A stretch of 22,123 bases of DNA from Tieghemiomyces parasiticus (taxonomy: Eukaryota > Kickxellomycota > Dimargaritomycetes > Dimargaritales > Dimargaritaceae): assembly GCA_027575765.1 (NCBI GenBank), contig JANBPT010000809.1:1-22123 (forward strand), given 5' to 3'. The position numbers and the translations under genes are program-made. Shown piece after piece: positions 1-8,186 of the stretch. How positions within the stretch are numbered: position 1 is the stretch's first letter; every line of letters begins with the position of its first letter. Below the pieces are notes generated by a model. That model was given only the letters and a program-made list of their open reading frames with translations, was not told where the DNA came from and made no database searches.

Positions 1-77
1 CCATCCACGCCAAGCGTGTTACCATCCAGCCCAAGGACATCCAGCTGGCCCGTCGTCTTCGCGGCGAGCGTTCTTAA
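1..77 (+). CDS. Histone H3, C-terminal end (partial, 5' end outside window)
   Basis: Reading from base 3, the sequence encodes the last 24 residues of histone H3 and a TAA stop: IHAKRVTIQPKDIQ followed by LARRLRGERS. This is the alpha-3 region and C-terminal tail of the nucleosome core histone. The terminal serine (GERS) is the form found in yeasts and other fungi, where animals have GERA. The start, the N-terminal tail and any introns lie outside the window. An AATAAA follows about 90 bases after the stop. The same 77 bases occur exactly, inverted, at the other end of the window, so the genome has at least two H3 genes with identical 3' coding ends. Identification is essentially certain; which H3 variant it is cannot be told from the tail. 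Confidence 0.97.
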   Translation, partial: IHAKRVTIQPKDIQLARRLRGERS

Positions 78-165
78 GTTACTCTACTAATGCGCAAGCT
101 TCGCCCGTTGGCCCTTCCCGCCGCTGTAATATACTACCCGTTCCGTACTAAAATCCCATCAATTC

Positions 166-171
166 AATAAA
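166..171 (+). terminator. Putative polyadenylation signal of left H3 gene
   Basis: A canonical AATAAA lies 89 bases after the H3 stop codon in an AT-rich pocket, with a second near-match (ATTAAA) a few bases on. This suggests a polyadenylated H3 mRNA rather than a metazoan-type stem-loop end. Assigned by position and sequence only. Confidence 0.55.
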
Positions 172-737
172 TCGATTAAAATTTAACCTTACGACCTCTA
201 GTGTCAAGTAACAGCAACGCGGTTTGGTCCCTCCAGATTGACGGGATGCTACGAGGGTGTGTTGTAAAGGATAATTCCGCCCAAGGTAGGCCTGGCGGTG
301 TCTCGCGCAGAGGGTGGCGTCGAAAAATAGACCAAGAAATGCCAGAGGGGTGAAGACCAAGCACAAAGCACTACATGGTAGCCTCCCTAGCACTTTTAGC
401 CCACAAGAAAAGACAGAAGGGGACCGCCGTAACATCTTGCGCTAGAATCCCGACGCGTATCCTGCCTAGCGACTGATACTGCGCTCATCTCCCCACCTCC
501 TCTATCTCGACCAGCATTTACTGGCGACCAAGGGAATCGTCTGTACCACCAACCGAGGGTCCTGTGCGCTGCCGTGACGCGTCAAACCATCGACTTTCCT
601 CACCTCTTTTCGTGCTCAGGCGATGCCGTTCTCGCCTTGCAACGATTGGTCAGCCCTAAGGACAACGACTGGCTTTAGATCGACATCAAAGAAACATACG
701 CTTCCTCTGTGGACAGGTAGCTCTAGCATGCAGGCGG

Positions 738-743
738 TTTAAT
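738..743 (-). terminator. Putative polyadenylation signal of BIM1-like gene
   Basis: The plus strand reads TTTAAT, so the minus strand carries ATTAAA, the commonest variant signal, 186 bases downstream of the BIM1-like stop codon. No closer AATAAA was seen. Confidence 0.35.
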
Positions 744-928
744 GGGATTATTATCGTAACTAGCAAGGATGGATGATAGAGAGCTAAAGAGGAGGGGGGG
801 ACGGTTGGCGTCCGACCCGTACAGAATACAGAGAGGAAGAGGTGGCGGTAATTGTGGGAAACACAGGGGTTTAAATTGTGAAAGTAGGGGAAGGGTAATG
901 CGGCCGACCACGCAGTCATGGTGGCGAT

Positions 929-1459
929 CTAGAGCTGGGCCAGGGCGGCCAGGAGGGTAAGGGTGGCGGCCGCAAAAGTGTGGCGGACGAGGGAGCCATC
1001 ACTTGCTGATTCGGAGGCGTTTACATCGTCGCCAAACTGGACGTCGGCACACTGGAAGAGGGGCAGGACCTGGGCGTCGGTGGTGTTCATCAGCGGGTAG
1101 AAGGTGGCCTGCACAGTGCCGTTGGTGTGGGGGCTGGCCTTGCCGTTGTAGTTCACCTTGGCCGTGACCTTGGTGTCCGTACTGGACACGGTGACATTGC
1201 CCAGGGGCTGCCAGGCGGTGTCGTTGTTATTGCCAGGCAGGTAGAACAGGAAGATGGAGCCGGCCGAACCGCCGGGCACGGTAAGCTGCAGGTCGCTCTG
1301 GGCGGCCACGGCGGAGGCGGTGCTAGGCTGGTTGAAGCCGCCGCACGGTGCGTTGGCGGCCTGGATGGGATCGTAGCCGCGGGACGGAGGGCTGACGATG
1401 GTAAAGTTGTTGGCCGCTGCCGTGCCGGCGAGGAGGGCGGCGAGTACTGTATAGCGCAT
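929..1459 (-). CDS. GPI-anchored BIM1-like (X325 family) secreted protein lacking the histidine brace
   Basis: A single-exon protein of 176 residues from the chosen Met (five residues longer from the upstream Met at 1474). Residues 1-16 form a signal peptide (MRYTVLAALLAGTAAA). The mature part opens NNFTIVSPPSRGYD, then has PCGGF, and ends in FQCADVQF, the order typical of the copper-acquisition-factor BIM1/X325 family, which is related in fold to lytic polysaccharide monooxygenases. Six N-glycosylation sequons and a hydrophobic C-terminal tail after a small-residue stretch point to a GPI-anchored cell-surface glycoprotein. Known copper-binding members begin the mature chain with His and have a second His in the middle. 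Here the first residue is Asn, and the middle position falls in a Gly/Ser/Pro-rich stretch with no His. Copper binding is therefore doubtful. The family call is good; the function is unknown. Confidence 0.82.
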   Translation of the reverse strand: MRYTVLAALLAGTAAANNFTIVSPPSRGYDPIQAANAPCGGFNQPSTASAVAAQSDLQLTVPGGSAGSIFLFYLPGNNNDTAWQPLGNVTVSSTDTKVTAKVNYNGKASPHTNGTVQATFYPLMNTTDAQVLPLFQCADVQFGDDVNASESASDGSLVRHTFAAATLTLLAALAQL

Positions 1460-1585
1460 GGCGGCGATGAGCAAGATGGGCGTAGCGAGGGGGGAGAGTC
1501 ACAGGAAGGAAGTCCGGATCATGAAGCCGGCTGGGGTCAAAGGAGGGGCAAGTGTAGGCCAGGTAGTGAAGGTCGCCGCCTTGCC

Positions 1586-1591
1586 TATATA
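1586..1591 (-). promoter_or_regulatory. Possible TATA box of BIM1-like gene
   Basis: TATATA (reading the same on both strands) lies about 125 bases upstream of the BIM1-like start codon in otherwise GC-rich DNA, a usual position for a fungal TATA element with a short leader. No experimental or comparative support is visible. Confidence 0.35.
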
Positions 1592-1615
1592 CCGACAAGC
1601 GCCCTGAGCCCCACT

Positions 1616-1625
1616 GGGGGGGGGG
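1616..1625. repeat. G-tract (ten G)
   Basis: A ten-base G run on the plus strand (poly-C in BIM1-like sense), about 25 bases upstream of the candidate TATA box of that gene. A possible promoter or nucleosome-excluding element. Confidence 0.6.
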
Positions 1626-1749
1626 CGCTGAATTGAGTGGGTCAGCGGGGCAGAGCAAAGGCTGAGGCACACTGCGGGAAGGTGAGAACAATAGCGGACA
1701 GCCATGCTCCCCTTCCGTCCGTTTTCCCGCCTGTCAATCCCTGCCCTGT

Positions 1750-1760
1750 GGGGGGGGGGG
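1750..1760. repeat. G-tract (eleven G)
   Basis: An eleven-base G run, the longest in the window, in the divergent BIM1-like/CK2 promoter region, about 130 bases from the ten-G run. Confidence 0.6.
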
Positions 1761-2145
1761 CAGGATCAGGTCCCCGGGGCCCCACGTCGCGTCCCACTCG
1801 GGCGGGCTTGGAAGGGGAGGCTGCCAGATCGCGTAATTGTCACAAGAGACAAATGATTGCTGATGATGGGCTCCGCAGTCTCCGATTTAGCCCCCCCCTC
1901 CACCGTATGCGCAGCTAATCATATCCGTCGCTGGCAGGGACAGCAGCAGTGGGGCGCTGAGGTGCACAGGGGAAAGGGCTCAGTCCGGCCCGGGTCCAGG
2001 ACGCGGCGGCGGCCCGGGGACTACGCGCTCGGCACGCCAGCCGCGAGGGGTGGGCGCTTACTAACCACCGGCTGTCCAGGCTAGAGAACAGAACCCCCAC
2101 CCAATCCCCGTCTCCTGGGCGACCATGTCCACACTTATGGCTAAC

Positions 2146-2178
2146 AAAAAAAGACCGACAAAAAAAAAGAAAAAAAAA
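2146..2178. repeat. Poly(dA) tracts in CK2 upstream region
   Basis: Three A-runs of 7, 9 and 9 bases are separated by short G/C-containing spacers. Poly(dA:dT) tracts exclude nucleosomes in fungal promoters; a promoter role for the CK2 gene is inferred from position. Confidence 0.4.
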
Positions 2179-2564
2179 GACCTTGGATGGGCCAGGGCGA
2201 TCCGTCCACGCTTCCATACATCGGGGCCATGGGTGATGGGAACTATACCACCGCCGCTCATTCCCTGATTTCATCTTGTCGCTTTTTCCTGGCCATTACG
2301 GTCTCTTGACTACTGGGCCCGGTCCACTTAACATCACTAGTCCCCTCCACGGCACCGCCTGTACCCCCATTACTGTCTCTAGTGCCAGTCATTGTTCGCC
2401 GCCCCACCTTTCCCGCCTTGCCACGCCCAGGTCCTTACCAGTCTTCTCTGCTCCAGCGGCGAGCTCCAGCTTAACTGCCATCTCCGTCCCCCGCCTGACT
2501 CTCTTGGGCGTCGACCTGTTCCAGGGGCTCTCCACCACATCTCGTCCCTCCTCCACCGCTCACC

Positions 2565-2709
2565 GTAAGTACACTGCCACTACCCTAGAACGGAGCGGCA
2601 GGCCCGTCGTTTTATACTCCCGCCGACACCACACTCTGCGTTCTCACCCCCCGGCTAACCTATTCACATGTATCAGCTTTTATTCTCAACCCTTCCCTGG
2701 CCGCCGCAG
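2565..2709 (+). other. Putative 5'-UTR intron of CK2-alpha
   Basis: A perfect donor GTAAGT at 2565, a CTAAC branch site at 2655-2659 and a CAG acceptor ending at 2709 define a 145-base intron that ends ten bases before the CK2 start codon. An alternative CAG ends at 2674. Because 145 is not a multiple of three, splicing would disconnect the upstream open frame from the kinase, which supports the start at 2720. Confidence 0.55.
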
Positions 2710-2719
2710 TCTGTCCGCC

Positions 2720-3736
2720 ATGCCGAAATCCAGCGTTGCCCGGGTCTACGCCGATGCGAACCAACAGCAGCCTCGGGAATATTGGGACTACGATGAGCTC
2801 CAGGTCAGCTGGGGCGAGCAGGACCGCTACGAAATTATCCGCAAAATCGGCCGGGGTAAATACTCAGAGGTCTTTGAGGGGGTCGATGTTCGCGAGCACC
2901 AAAAGTGCGTCATCAAGGTCCTGAAGCCCGTCAAGAAAAAGAAGATCCGCCGCGAAATCAAGATCCTGCAGAACCTGCGCGGCGGCCCCAATATCATCCA
3001 ACTCTTCGACGTGGTGCGCGACCCCGAGTCCAAGACCCCGGCCCTCATCTCCGAGTATGTCGACAACACCGACTTCAAGACCCTGTACCCCATGCTGAGC
3101 GACTACGACGTCCGCTACTACATCCTAGAGCTGCTCAAGGCCCTCGAATTCTGCCATTCCAAGGGTATCATGCACCGCGACGTCAAGCCCCACAACGTCA
3201 TGATTGATCATCCGAAGCGCAAGTTGCGTCTGATCGACTGGGGGCTGGCCGAGTTTTACCACCCCGGGACCGAGTACAACGTGCGCGTCGCCTCCCGGTA
3301 CTTTAAGGGCCCCGAACTCCTGGTCGACTTCCAGATGTACGACTACTCACTCGACATGTGGAGCCTCGGCTGCATGTTCGCCAGCATGATCTTCCGCAAG
3401 GAACCCTTCTTCCACGGCCAGGACAACTATGACCAGCTGGTTAAGATCGCCCAGGTGCTGGGTACCGAGGAGCTCACCGCCTATCTCACCAAGTACGACA
3501 TTACCCTGCGCCGGGAGTACAACGGTATCCTGGGCGTTTACCCACGTAAACCTTGGGTCCGGTTCGTCACCGTCGAAAACTCGCGCTTCGTCTCAACCGA
3601 GGCCCTCGACTTTTTGGACCGCCTACTCAAGTACGATCACCAGGAGCGCCCCACCTGCCAGGAAGCCATGCAGCACCCGTACTTTGATATGGTTAAGGTC
3701 GGCACCGTCGACGCTTCTGCTTCCGAGGACCCCTAG
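2720..3736 (+). CDS. CKA1: Casein kinase 2 catalytic subunit alpha
   Basis: This 338-residue serine/threonine kinase is the catalytic subunit of CK2, an acidophilic, constitutively active kinase that pairs with a regulatory beta subunit in nucleus and cytoplasm. Visible motifs are the N-terminal ARVYAD and REYWDYDEL segments, glycine loop [11 protein letters not shown] (44-54), catalytic Lys66 in VIKVLKPV, the basic cluster KKKK just after it, catalytic loop HRDVKPHN (Asp154), and the CK2-specific metal motif DWG (Asp173) in place of [18 protein letters not shown] and [19 protein letters not shown] follow. Length matches the short fungal forms, with no long C-terminal tail. The start was chosen because family members begin just before ARVYAD and the context GCCATG is good. 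The reading frame stays open far upstream, but that is pyrimidine-rich leader interrupted by a likely intron. The coding region itself is uninterrupted. Confidence 0.97.
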   Translation: MPKSSVARVYADANQQQPREYWDYDELQVSWGEQDRYEIIRKIGRGKYSEVFEGVDVREHQKCVIKVLKPVKKKKIRREIKILQNLRGGPNIIQLFDVVRDPESKTPALISEYVDNTDFKTLYPMLSDYDVRYYILELLKALEFCHSKGIMHRDVKPHNVMIDHPKRKLRLIDWGLAEFYHPGTEYNVRVASRYFKGPELLVDFQMYDYSLDMWSLGCMFASMIFRKEPFFHGQDNYDQLVKIAQVLGTEELTAYLTKYDITLRREYNGILGVYPRKPWVRFVTVENSRFVSTEALDFLDRLLKYDHQERPTCQEAMQHPYFDMVKVGTVDASASEDP

Positions 3737-3749
3737 AGCGGGATATTTA

Positions 3750-3762
3750 TGTGTGTGTGTGT
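3750..3762 (+). repeat. Short (TG)n repeat in CK2 3' UTR
   Basis: A run of about six TG units sits just after the CK2 stop codon and runs into GTAATG. UGU-rich stretches can bind PUF-type proteins or guide 3'-end formation; nothing here proves either. Confidence 0.4.
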
Positions 3763-3862
3763 AATGCTCGTACCCCTTGTGATCGGTATTCCCCGTTATC
3801 ATCTCTCCCCACCCGCTTTTTCTTATTATCTACGTACAATCCGTTTATCCATTTACACCATT

Positions 3863-3868
3863 ATTAAA
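3863..3868 (+). terminator. Putative polyadenylation signal of CK2-alpha
   Basis: ATTAAA lies about 127 bases after the CK2 stop codon, in AT-rich sequence following a pyrimidine-rich stretch. Confidence 0.5.
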
Positions 3869-4068
3869 AGGCACGCATAACCACGGCCTGTTCCCCGGAT
3901 CCGATGCAGGTGTTTTGTTGCTACCGCCAGCGTGATTTGCTCGCCGGATGAGCCACCCCACGGCTCTCTAGGCTGGTGACTGGATCCAGTGACCAGCGTA
4001 CTGGACGACATCGCCTTGGTTCCATTATTACCCTCCCTAGACTGTTGCGGGCGTTACAATGGCTCACA

Positions 4069-4074
4069 TTTATT
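4069..4074 (-). terminator. Putative polyadenylation signal, minus strand
   Basis: TTTATT on the plus strand gives AATAAA on the minus strand, 155 bases beyond the stop codon of the hypothetical gene ending at 4229. It is one of the few arguments that this open frame is a real transcript. Confidence 0.35.
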
Positions 4075-4228
4075 ATCGAACAAATGGGCCCATCAAGCAT
4101 CTGCATGCCCCTGTATCTTGCATTGAAACAGCACCCTGTCAGCTAAGCTTGGCAGAGGGTGGGGGGCAGTGTCCAGGTATAGTACATTTCGGCCTGGGGC
4201 TAATTGTAGCGGCCGCCAAGCCCCACCG

Positions 4229-4870
4229 TCAGCGGGTGTCAAAAAGCCCGCGGCGACTGACCCCGTATCCAGGCCGCGGGAGGGGTGCGAGGCTCTGTAG
4301 TTGAAGGGTCGGTGGACGAGGCGGCAGGGTATGGGGTGTGGCGGTAGACGGTGTCCTAAGCTGCCGACCCGGGTGTGGTGCGCGGGAGGTCGACTCCGCG
4401 GCCAACCTGTAAGACTCCTTGGACCTTCGCCGTGGGCTGATTAAAAGTTCGTCGAGGGACGCTGTGAGGTGTTCTTCTGACCAGCGGCTGACTCGAATGC
4501 CTCTTACCGTGATAGGTGGTACGGTTGTACGACTAAGCTCGGTTGCTGTCGTAGCCACGGCAAGCGAACGCCGGCGCGCCGCGGGTTCTGGACAGGGCTT
4601 CGCGTGCGTGACTCCGTTCTCCTTACCGCCAGAGACAAGCCCGGCCTTACCGAGCTTAGCGCAACCCGCTGAACGTCGTCGTGTATCACGCAGGGTCAAC
4701 ACGGCCACGGGCTTGAGAGGTAGAGGGCGGGGAGTGGCCGTGCGTGGCCCCGCCAGTGGCCGACCAGCTTTCGGGGCGACTAATTCGGCGTCCTGGTATA
4801 TGGTAAACTCAGACCGCGCCCCTGTGGCCCGGATGTGGGAACATCCGAGAACCTCGGGCGGGAATGGCAT
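4229..4870 (-). CDS. Hypothetical basic, disordered protein with KEN motif
   Basis: This is an uninterrupted 213-codon frame from ATG to TGA with no recognised domain. The product is rich in Arg, Pro, Ser, Thr and Ala and probably disordered. It contains GGKENG (KEN at 83-85), a basic RRRSLA patch, and a more ordered-looking acidic/hydrophobic stretch, WSEEHLTASLDELLISP (130-146), followed by RRRSKESYRL. For being real: length in a chosen frame, an AATAAA beyond the stop, and purine-rich plus-strand DNA upstream, meaning a pyrimidine-rich leader on its own sense strand as for other genes here. Against: the DNA is GC-rich, where stops are rare, and a 154-codon frame runs opposite on the plus strand. 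A GTAAGA inside the frame could also be a donor. Not assigned to any family. Confidence 0.35.
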   Translation of the reverse strand: MPFPPEVLGCSHIRATGARSEFTIYQDAELVAPKAGRPLAGPRTATPRPLPLKPVAVLTLRDTRRRSAGCAKLGKAGLVSGGKENGVTHAKPCPEPAARRRSLAVATTATELSRTTVPPITVRGIRVSRWSEEHLTASLDELLISPRRRSKESYRLAAESTSRAPHPGRQLRTPSTATPHTLPPRPPTLQLQSLAPLPRPGYGVSRRGLFDTR

Positions 4871-5268
4871 CGTTCAAGCGTAATGTCCGCGGTGAGCGGG
4901 AGCGCTGCGTGGCTGGTCTCGGGATGGAGGCGGTGGTCGAGCGGGGCGGTATTTACTAAACAAGAAGCCCTGCGAGAGGTTGTGTGCGTGTGCGGAAGAA
5001 AGAGGTAGTTTTAGTTACTATACGGGTACAATATCGATGCGCTCCTACCGGGCGGGTTATGGGTTGGCAGCGTCTGCTGGTAACTGGCGCAGAGAGGGGC
5101 GGGGTCAAGCGGGATGAGGGTTGACAGGGAAGGTAGAGTACCAGACTGGCCATGTGTGCCAATGCACACTAGGAGATCTCCAGCCCTTGTCAATGAATTC
5201 TACTCAGGGGGGCGCTGCAGGTCTCCCTGGTGAACAGCAGCTGTCTTTACGAGTAGGGTTACGAACAA

Positions 5269-5277
5269 GGGGGGGGG
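5269..5277. repeat. G-tract (nine G)
   Basis: A nine-base G run on the plus strand, intergenic, upstream of the hypothetical minus-strand gene. It is one of several G/C homopolymers of 8-11 bases scattered through non-coding parts of the window. Confidence 0.6.
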
Positions 5278-5639
5278 ATCAAGGCGGCGGATGACTGACC
5301 AGCCGCTGTGAACGGGAAGCAAGGTAAATACATAGAGTGGACGTGAGGGAGGGTTGACACCACTCCTGCGCCGCCTGCAGTGGCCAACTGCGGGGCCAGT
5401 TGAGAGGGAGCCAGGGCCAGCGCCAGCGGTATAACGAGAAGTCGTTTTGCCCCGACCTCCCAGACAACCACTGTTGCCCCGCGTTACCTTCTACCGTTCA
5501 GCGATTGAAGCGTAGTACCTCCACCGGCATACTGGGTAACGGTCAAGCAAACTTCGAGAGTGAACAACCTTGCCGCGATAATCAGCTGGTCATGCCAAAT
5601 ACACCCTCCGTCCCACATCGCAACGATGAGCTGTTATGA

Positions 5640-5645
5640 TTTATT
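5640..5645 (-). terminator. Putative polyadenylation signal of RhoGEF-like gene
   Basis: TTTATT on the plus strand (AATAAA on the minus strand) lies about 280 bases beyond the RhoGEF-like stop codon; no closer canonical signal was found. Confidence 0.45.
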
Positions 5646-5925
5646 GGGCTTGGGTATGCGTTGTAACATGTATGGTTAATGGTGGTGAGGGAGGAGGGAA
5701 GGGTCGTCATCTAAAATATCTGAAAAGTATAGGGGCAGGATATGAAGGTGGGCATTAGGAGTATTCGTCAAAAGTACAGTGCAAGGTCATTGGGGCGGTT
5801 CTAAGTATATACTAAAGGGACAGGTGTGGTAAGGAAGAGGGAGTACAAAACACCCCCGGTGTAGGCCAGTACCAACGGGAGTGGGAGGTGGATGGTTGAA
5901 ATGGCGAGGTATAGCGGTTCCCGGC

Positions 5926-8186
5926 CTAGGCCGAAGCCGACGTCCGGTTGAGAATGGGGGCCGCGGTATGGGGTACCAGGGCGACCGGCCACGGGGGCAT
6001 GGAGCGGTTCTGCCAGAATCCCACATCGCGCAGCCTTAGGGACGACCGGTGTGGTGTGGTCGCAGCCCGGACGGACGACGTCTGTGGCGTGAGGGCGGTC
6101 GCATCGCCGGTCAGGGTGTAGGTACAGGCGGGGCTTTCAAATTTGCTGTCATGGACGGGCGTGGCGGGGGCGGAGGCCGTACCACCTACCACGATATACG
6201 AACGGCCGGTCGTTCCAGGCAGGGCCCGCTGATACCAGGTTGGCCGCGGGACTGGAGTGACGGTCCCATTGTGCCGTCGGTTTCGGAACAGGGCCGCGAA
6301 TTTGCGGGCCATCGAGGGAGGTGAGGAAGGGATCACAGGCGACGGGGCCAATTCATGGTACAGACGTAGCCAACGCTCCGCGACGGGTGCGGGAGCTGCC
6401 AGCCGGGCTGCTATGACACCATTGATCATCAACTCCAAATCGCAGCCCTGAGGTCCGAGTTGGAGGCCCACTTTGGCGAGGGAGATATGTGCTGTCGCTA
6501 GGCGCCACGCCGGGGCCGTAAGGGTTGGGCGCTCCGTCGGCGTGAGGGGGACAGTGATCAGGAGTAAATCGCGCAGTAAGGTGAGCCGAATACTCAGGTT
6601 GTGGCTGGTCAGTTCAGCTGGGGCGGCGCGGTACACTTTGCGCACGCCAAATACGCCGTCGAGCAGCTGAAGATGAGGGCCACAATTCCGCCCTGCCGCG
6701 TCTGGGTCCGTCATTGTAGTTTCCGAAAGGGTGTCCTCGTCCTGGACGGCGGTTGAGGCCGTGGAAAAAACCGTGACGGGGTTCTGCAGTAGGCGGCGGA
6801 GGGCCTTGGCACCGCTGGATCCCAATTTGCGGACCAAGTCGACGTCTCGGTAGGTAACGAGCCACCGTTGCCACTGGTCGACGGCGTCAAACGCGTGGGT
6901 GGTCCCGGCGATTAGCGCATCGACCTCGTTCGCCAGCTGCATGGCACGGGGTTCACTGCAGGCGCTCAGGAAGCGAAGACTGCTCAGGTAGGACGCCAAA
7001 CGGAGTCCTGGAGTAGGCAGGTGGCTCTGCCAGTGTTCCACAGCAACGGTCCCCGCCGTGACAGGAGCTTCAGGGAGACCGAGCAAAGCACGGGCCGGGG
7101 CCTGCCGAATCACCTCAATGAACTGTGTCATGGCCGGTACATAGTGGTTGAGATAGGTCCGGTAGGCAACCGTCATCGCCGCCATGGCCTCCAGGAAATT
7201 ATGCCGCAGCTGTGCGTCAGTCGGGTCCTGGTACCGGACATCAGTGGCTGTCTGCTCGTTAATGTCGTGTGGTGTAAAACAAGGGTGGGGTGGTGATATC
7301 TGGTTGTGTGTGAGTAACAGGGGCAAATGAAGCATTTGAAACTGGGCGCACTTTGACGTCCCCCGGAACATTCAATGTAGGGGAGGGGGAAAAGGGTGAC
7401 TGAGAATCAGGTAGAGCTCCGCAGTCATCGAAATGACTTACCATGACGAAATTGACCATATGGTTGCGGATATCTTGCACAGCATCAAGCACGAGGGCGA
7501 GATCCCGGGTCGTAACGAAGCCGTGATCGCGGAGGGGGCGGATCGTGTCCTGCAGTTTTTAGTGAGGTGGGAGTTCAATTGAGAATCGGTTAGTGACGTT
7601 CTGCTAGGTCGACTAGATTCACTCAACGTTAGACGACTGTTGTCTTCTGTGTAGCGTTCACAATGAAAGGAACTCCCTCTCCTGCAAGCAGGGGGAACTG
7701 CTGCAGCGTAAACGGCCGTGTCCAGCCGAACCGAGCATTGACGGCAGCGACTTGGAGCCTTGAATCCCGGCTGGGTCACAAGGCGACCACGTCAGCGTAC
7801 CGGACCGAGTGGTTAGATGTATGTTTCGCCCGTTATGACCAAGTGTACTTACGCTGACGCATTCTTCAAGGCGGCCAACGTAGACCTCCTCTTCCTCCAG
7901 GAAAGACTCCCAGTTCCAGAGCTAGAGAGATGGGGATTACATTATAATCGAGCAGGGATCACCCCCCCCACACAATAAAAGAGTAGAGCCAAAATATACA
8001 AAAGGCGGTTAGTACATGATTGTTGCTTCCCGGTAAACACGCGTTAAACTCGGGCCGCCTAAACCATTGGTGCTATATACATGACATTGGATTGTCGGCG
8101 CACCCCACTCCGCTCGGCTGATGGACGGTCGACCATACCGGTTATACTGGGACACAGTGACTTACCTGTGGGCGTTTAAGCGCCAT
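5926..8186 (-). CDS. RhoGEF-like protein with divergent DH and PH domains (four exons)
   Basis: Proposed exons are 8186-8166, 7921-7853, 7549-7442 and 7251-5926, giving about 507 residues. All junctions are phase 0. Introns 1-3 begin GTAAGT. Intron 1 has a perfect TACTAAC with no AG before its acceptor, and intron 2 has CACTAACC. The acceptor of intron 3 is uncertain; starting at 7299 would add 16 residues in frame. The N-terminal part reads ESFLEEEEVYVGRLEECV, the first conserved region of a Dbl-homology domain (about 12-30), then IRPLRDHGFV, NFLEAMAAMTVAYRTYLNH (84-102) and GLRLASYL (148-155). A PH-like domain follows (about 258-367; LTLLRDLLLITVP, then ERWLRLYHEL), with a disordered basic tail. 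The family activates Rho/Cdc42 GTPases at membranes. The usual PVQRITRY-type sequence after SYL is missing. The start is the least certain point: the first exon frame is open to 8279, just after a TTTTTTTAG acceptor-like site. Confidence 0.72.
7931..8165 (-). other. Intron 1 of RhoGEF-like gene with perfect branch site and an eight-base G run
   Basis: Donor GTAAGT follows CCACAG. TACTAAC on the minus strand lies about 85 bases before the first following AG, which is the TCTCTCTAG acceptor ending at 7922, so the intron strictly runs to 7922. A sense-strand run of eight G lies between branch site and acceptor. No coding segment with conserved sequence was seen inside. Confidence 0.6.

Larger units (their letters stand above)
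78..928. other. Intergenic region between convergent H3 and BIM1-like genes
   Basis: This holds the 3' flanks of two convergent genes: the AATAAA of H3 near the left end and an ATTAAA on the minus strand near 738. Open frames here are short (under about 95 codons), with no recognisable domain, signal peptide or splice pattern. No tRNA-like boxes were seen. Nothing else is supported. Confidence 0.5.
1460..2719. other. Divergent promoter region between BIM1-like and CK2-alpha genes
   Basis: This shared upstream region of two divergent genes contains homopolymer tracts typical of nucleosome-poor fungal promoters: ten G at 1616-1625, eleven G at 1750-1760, and A-rich tracts at 2146-2178. The right third, the CK2 leader, is pyrimidine-rich on the plus strand and has no in-frame stop back to 2276. 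That opening is compositional and is not taken as coding. Open frames on both strands here have no recognisable domain. Confidence 0.5.
3737..4228. other. Intergenic region between CK2-alpha and hypothetical minus-strand gene
   Basis: This contains the 3' UTR of CK2 (TG repeat, ATTAAA) and, from the other side, AATAAA on the minus strand at 4069-4074. No protein or RNA gene was recognised. Confidence 0.5.
4871..5925. other. Region between hypothetical gene and RhoGEF-like gene; no firm gene
   Basis: The left half is purine-rich on the plus strand, consistent with a leader/promoter for the minus-strand hypothetical gene. A 79-codon plus-strand frame ends at 5639, and a minus-strand frame (5259-5471, starting from GTG) has a hydrophobic stretch LLVIPLALALAP. 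Neither has a family signature, a good start or a clear splice partner, so neither is called. The right end is the 3' flank of the RhoGEF-like gene. Confidence 0.4.

Noticed and set aside
2276..2719. In-frame 148-codon extension upstream of CK2-alpha
   Set aside because: Contains a likely 145-base intron that would break the frame, and CK2 proteins begin close to the chosen Met.
4419..4883. 154-codon plus-strand frame opposite the KEN-box candidate
   Set aside because: Antisense to a longer frame; no polyadenylation signal on its own strand nearby and no recognisable sequence.
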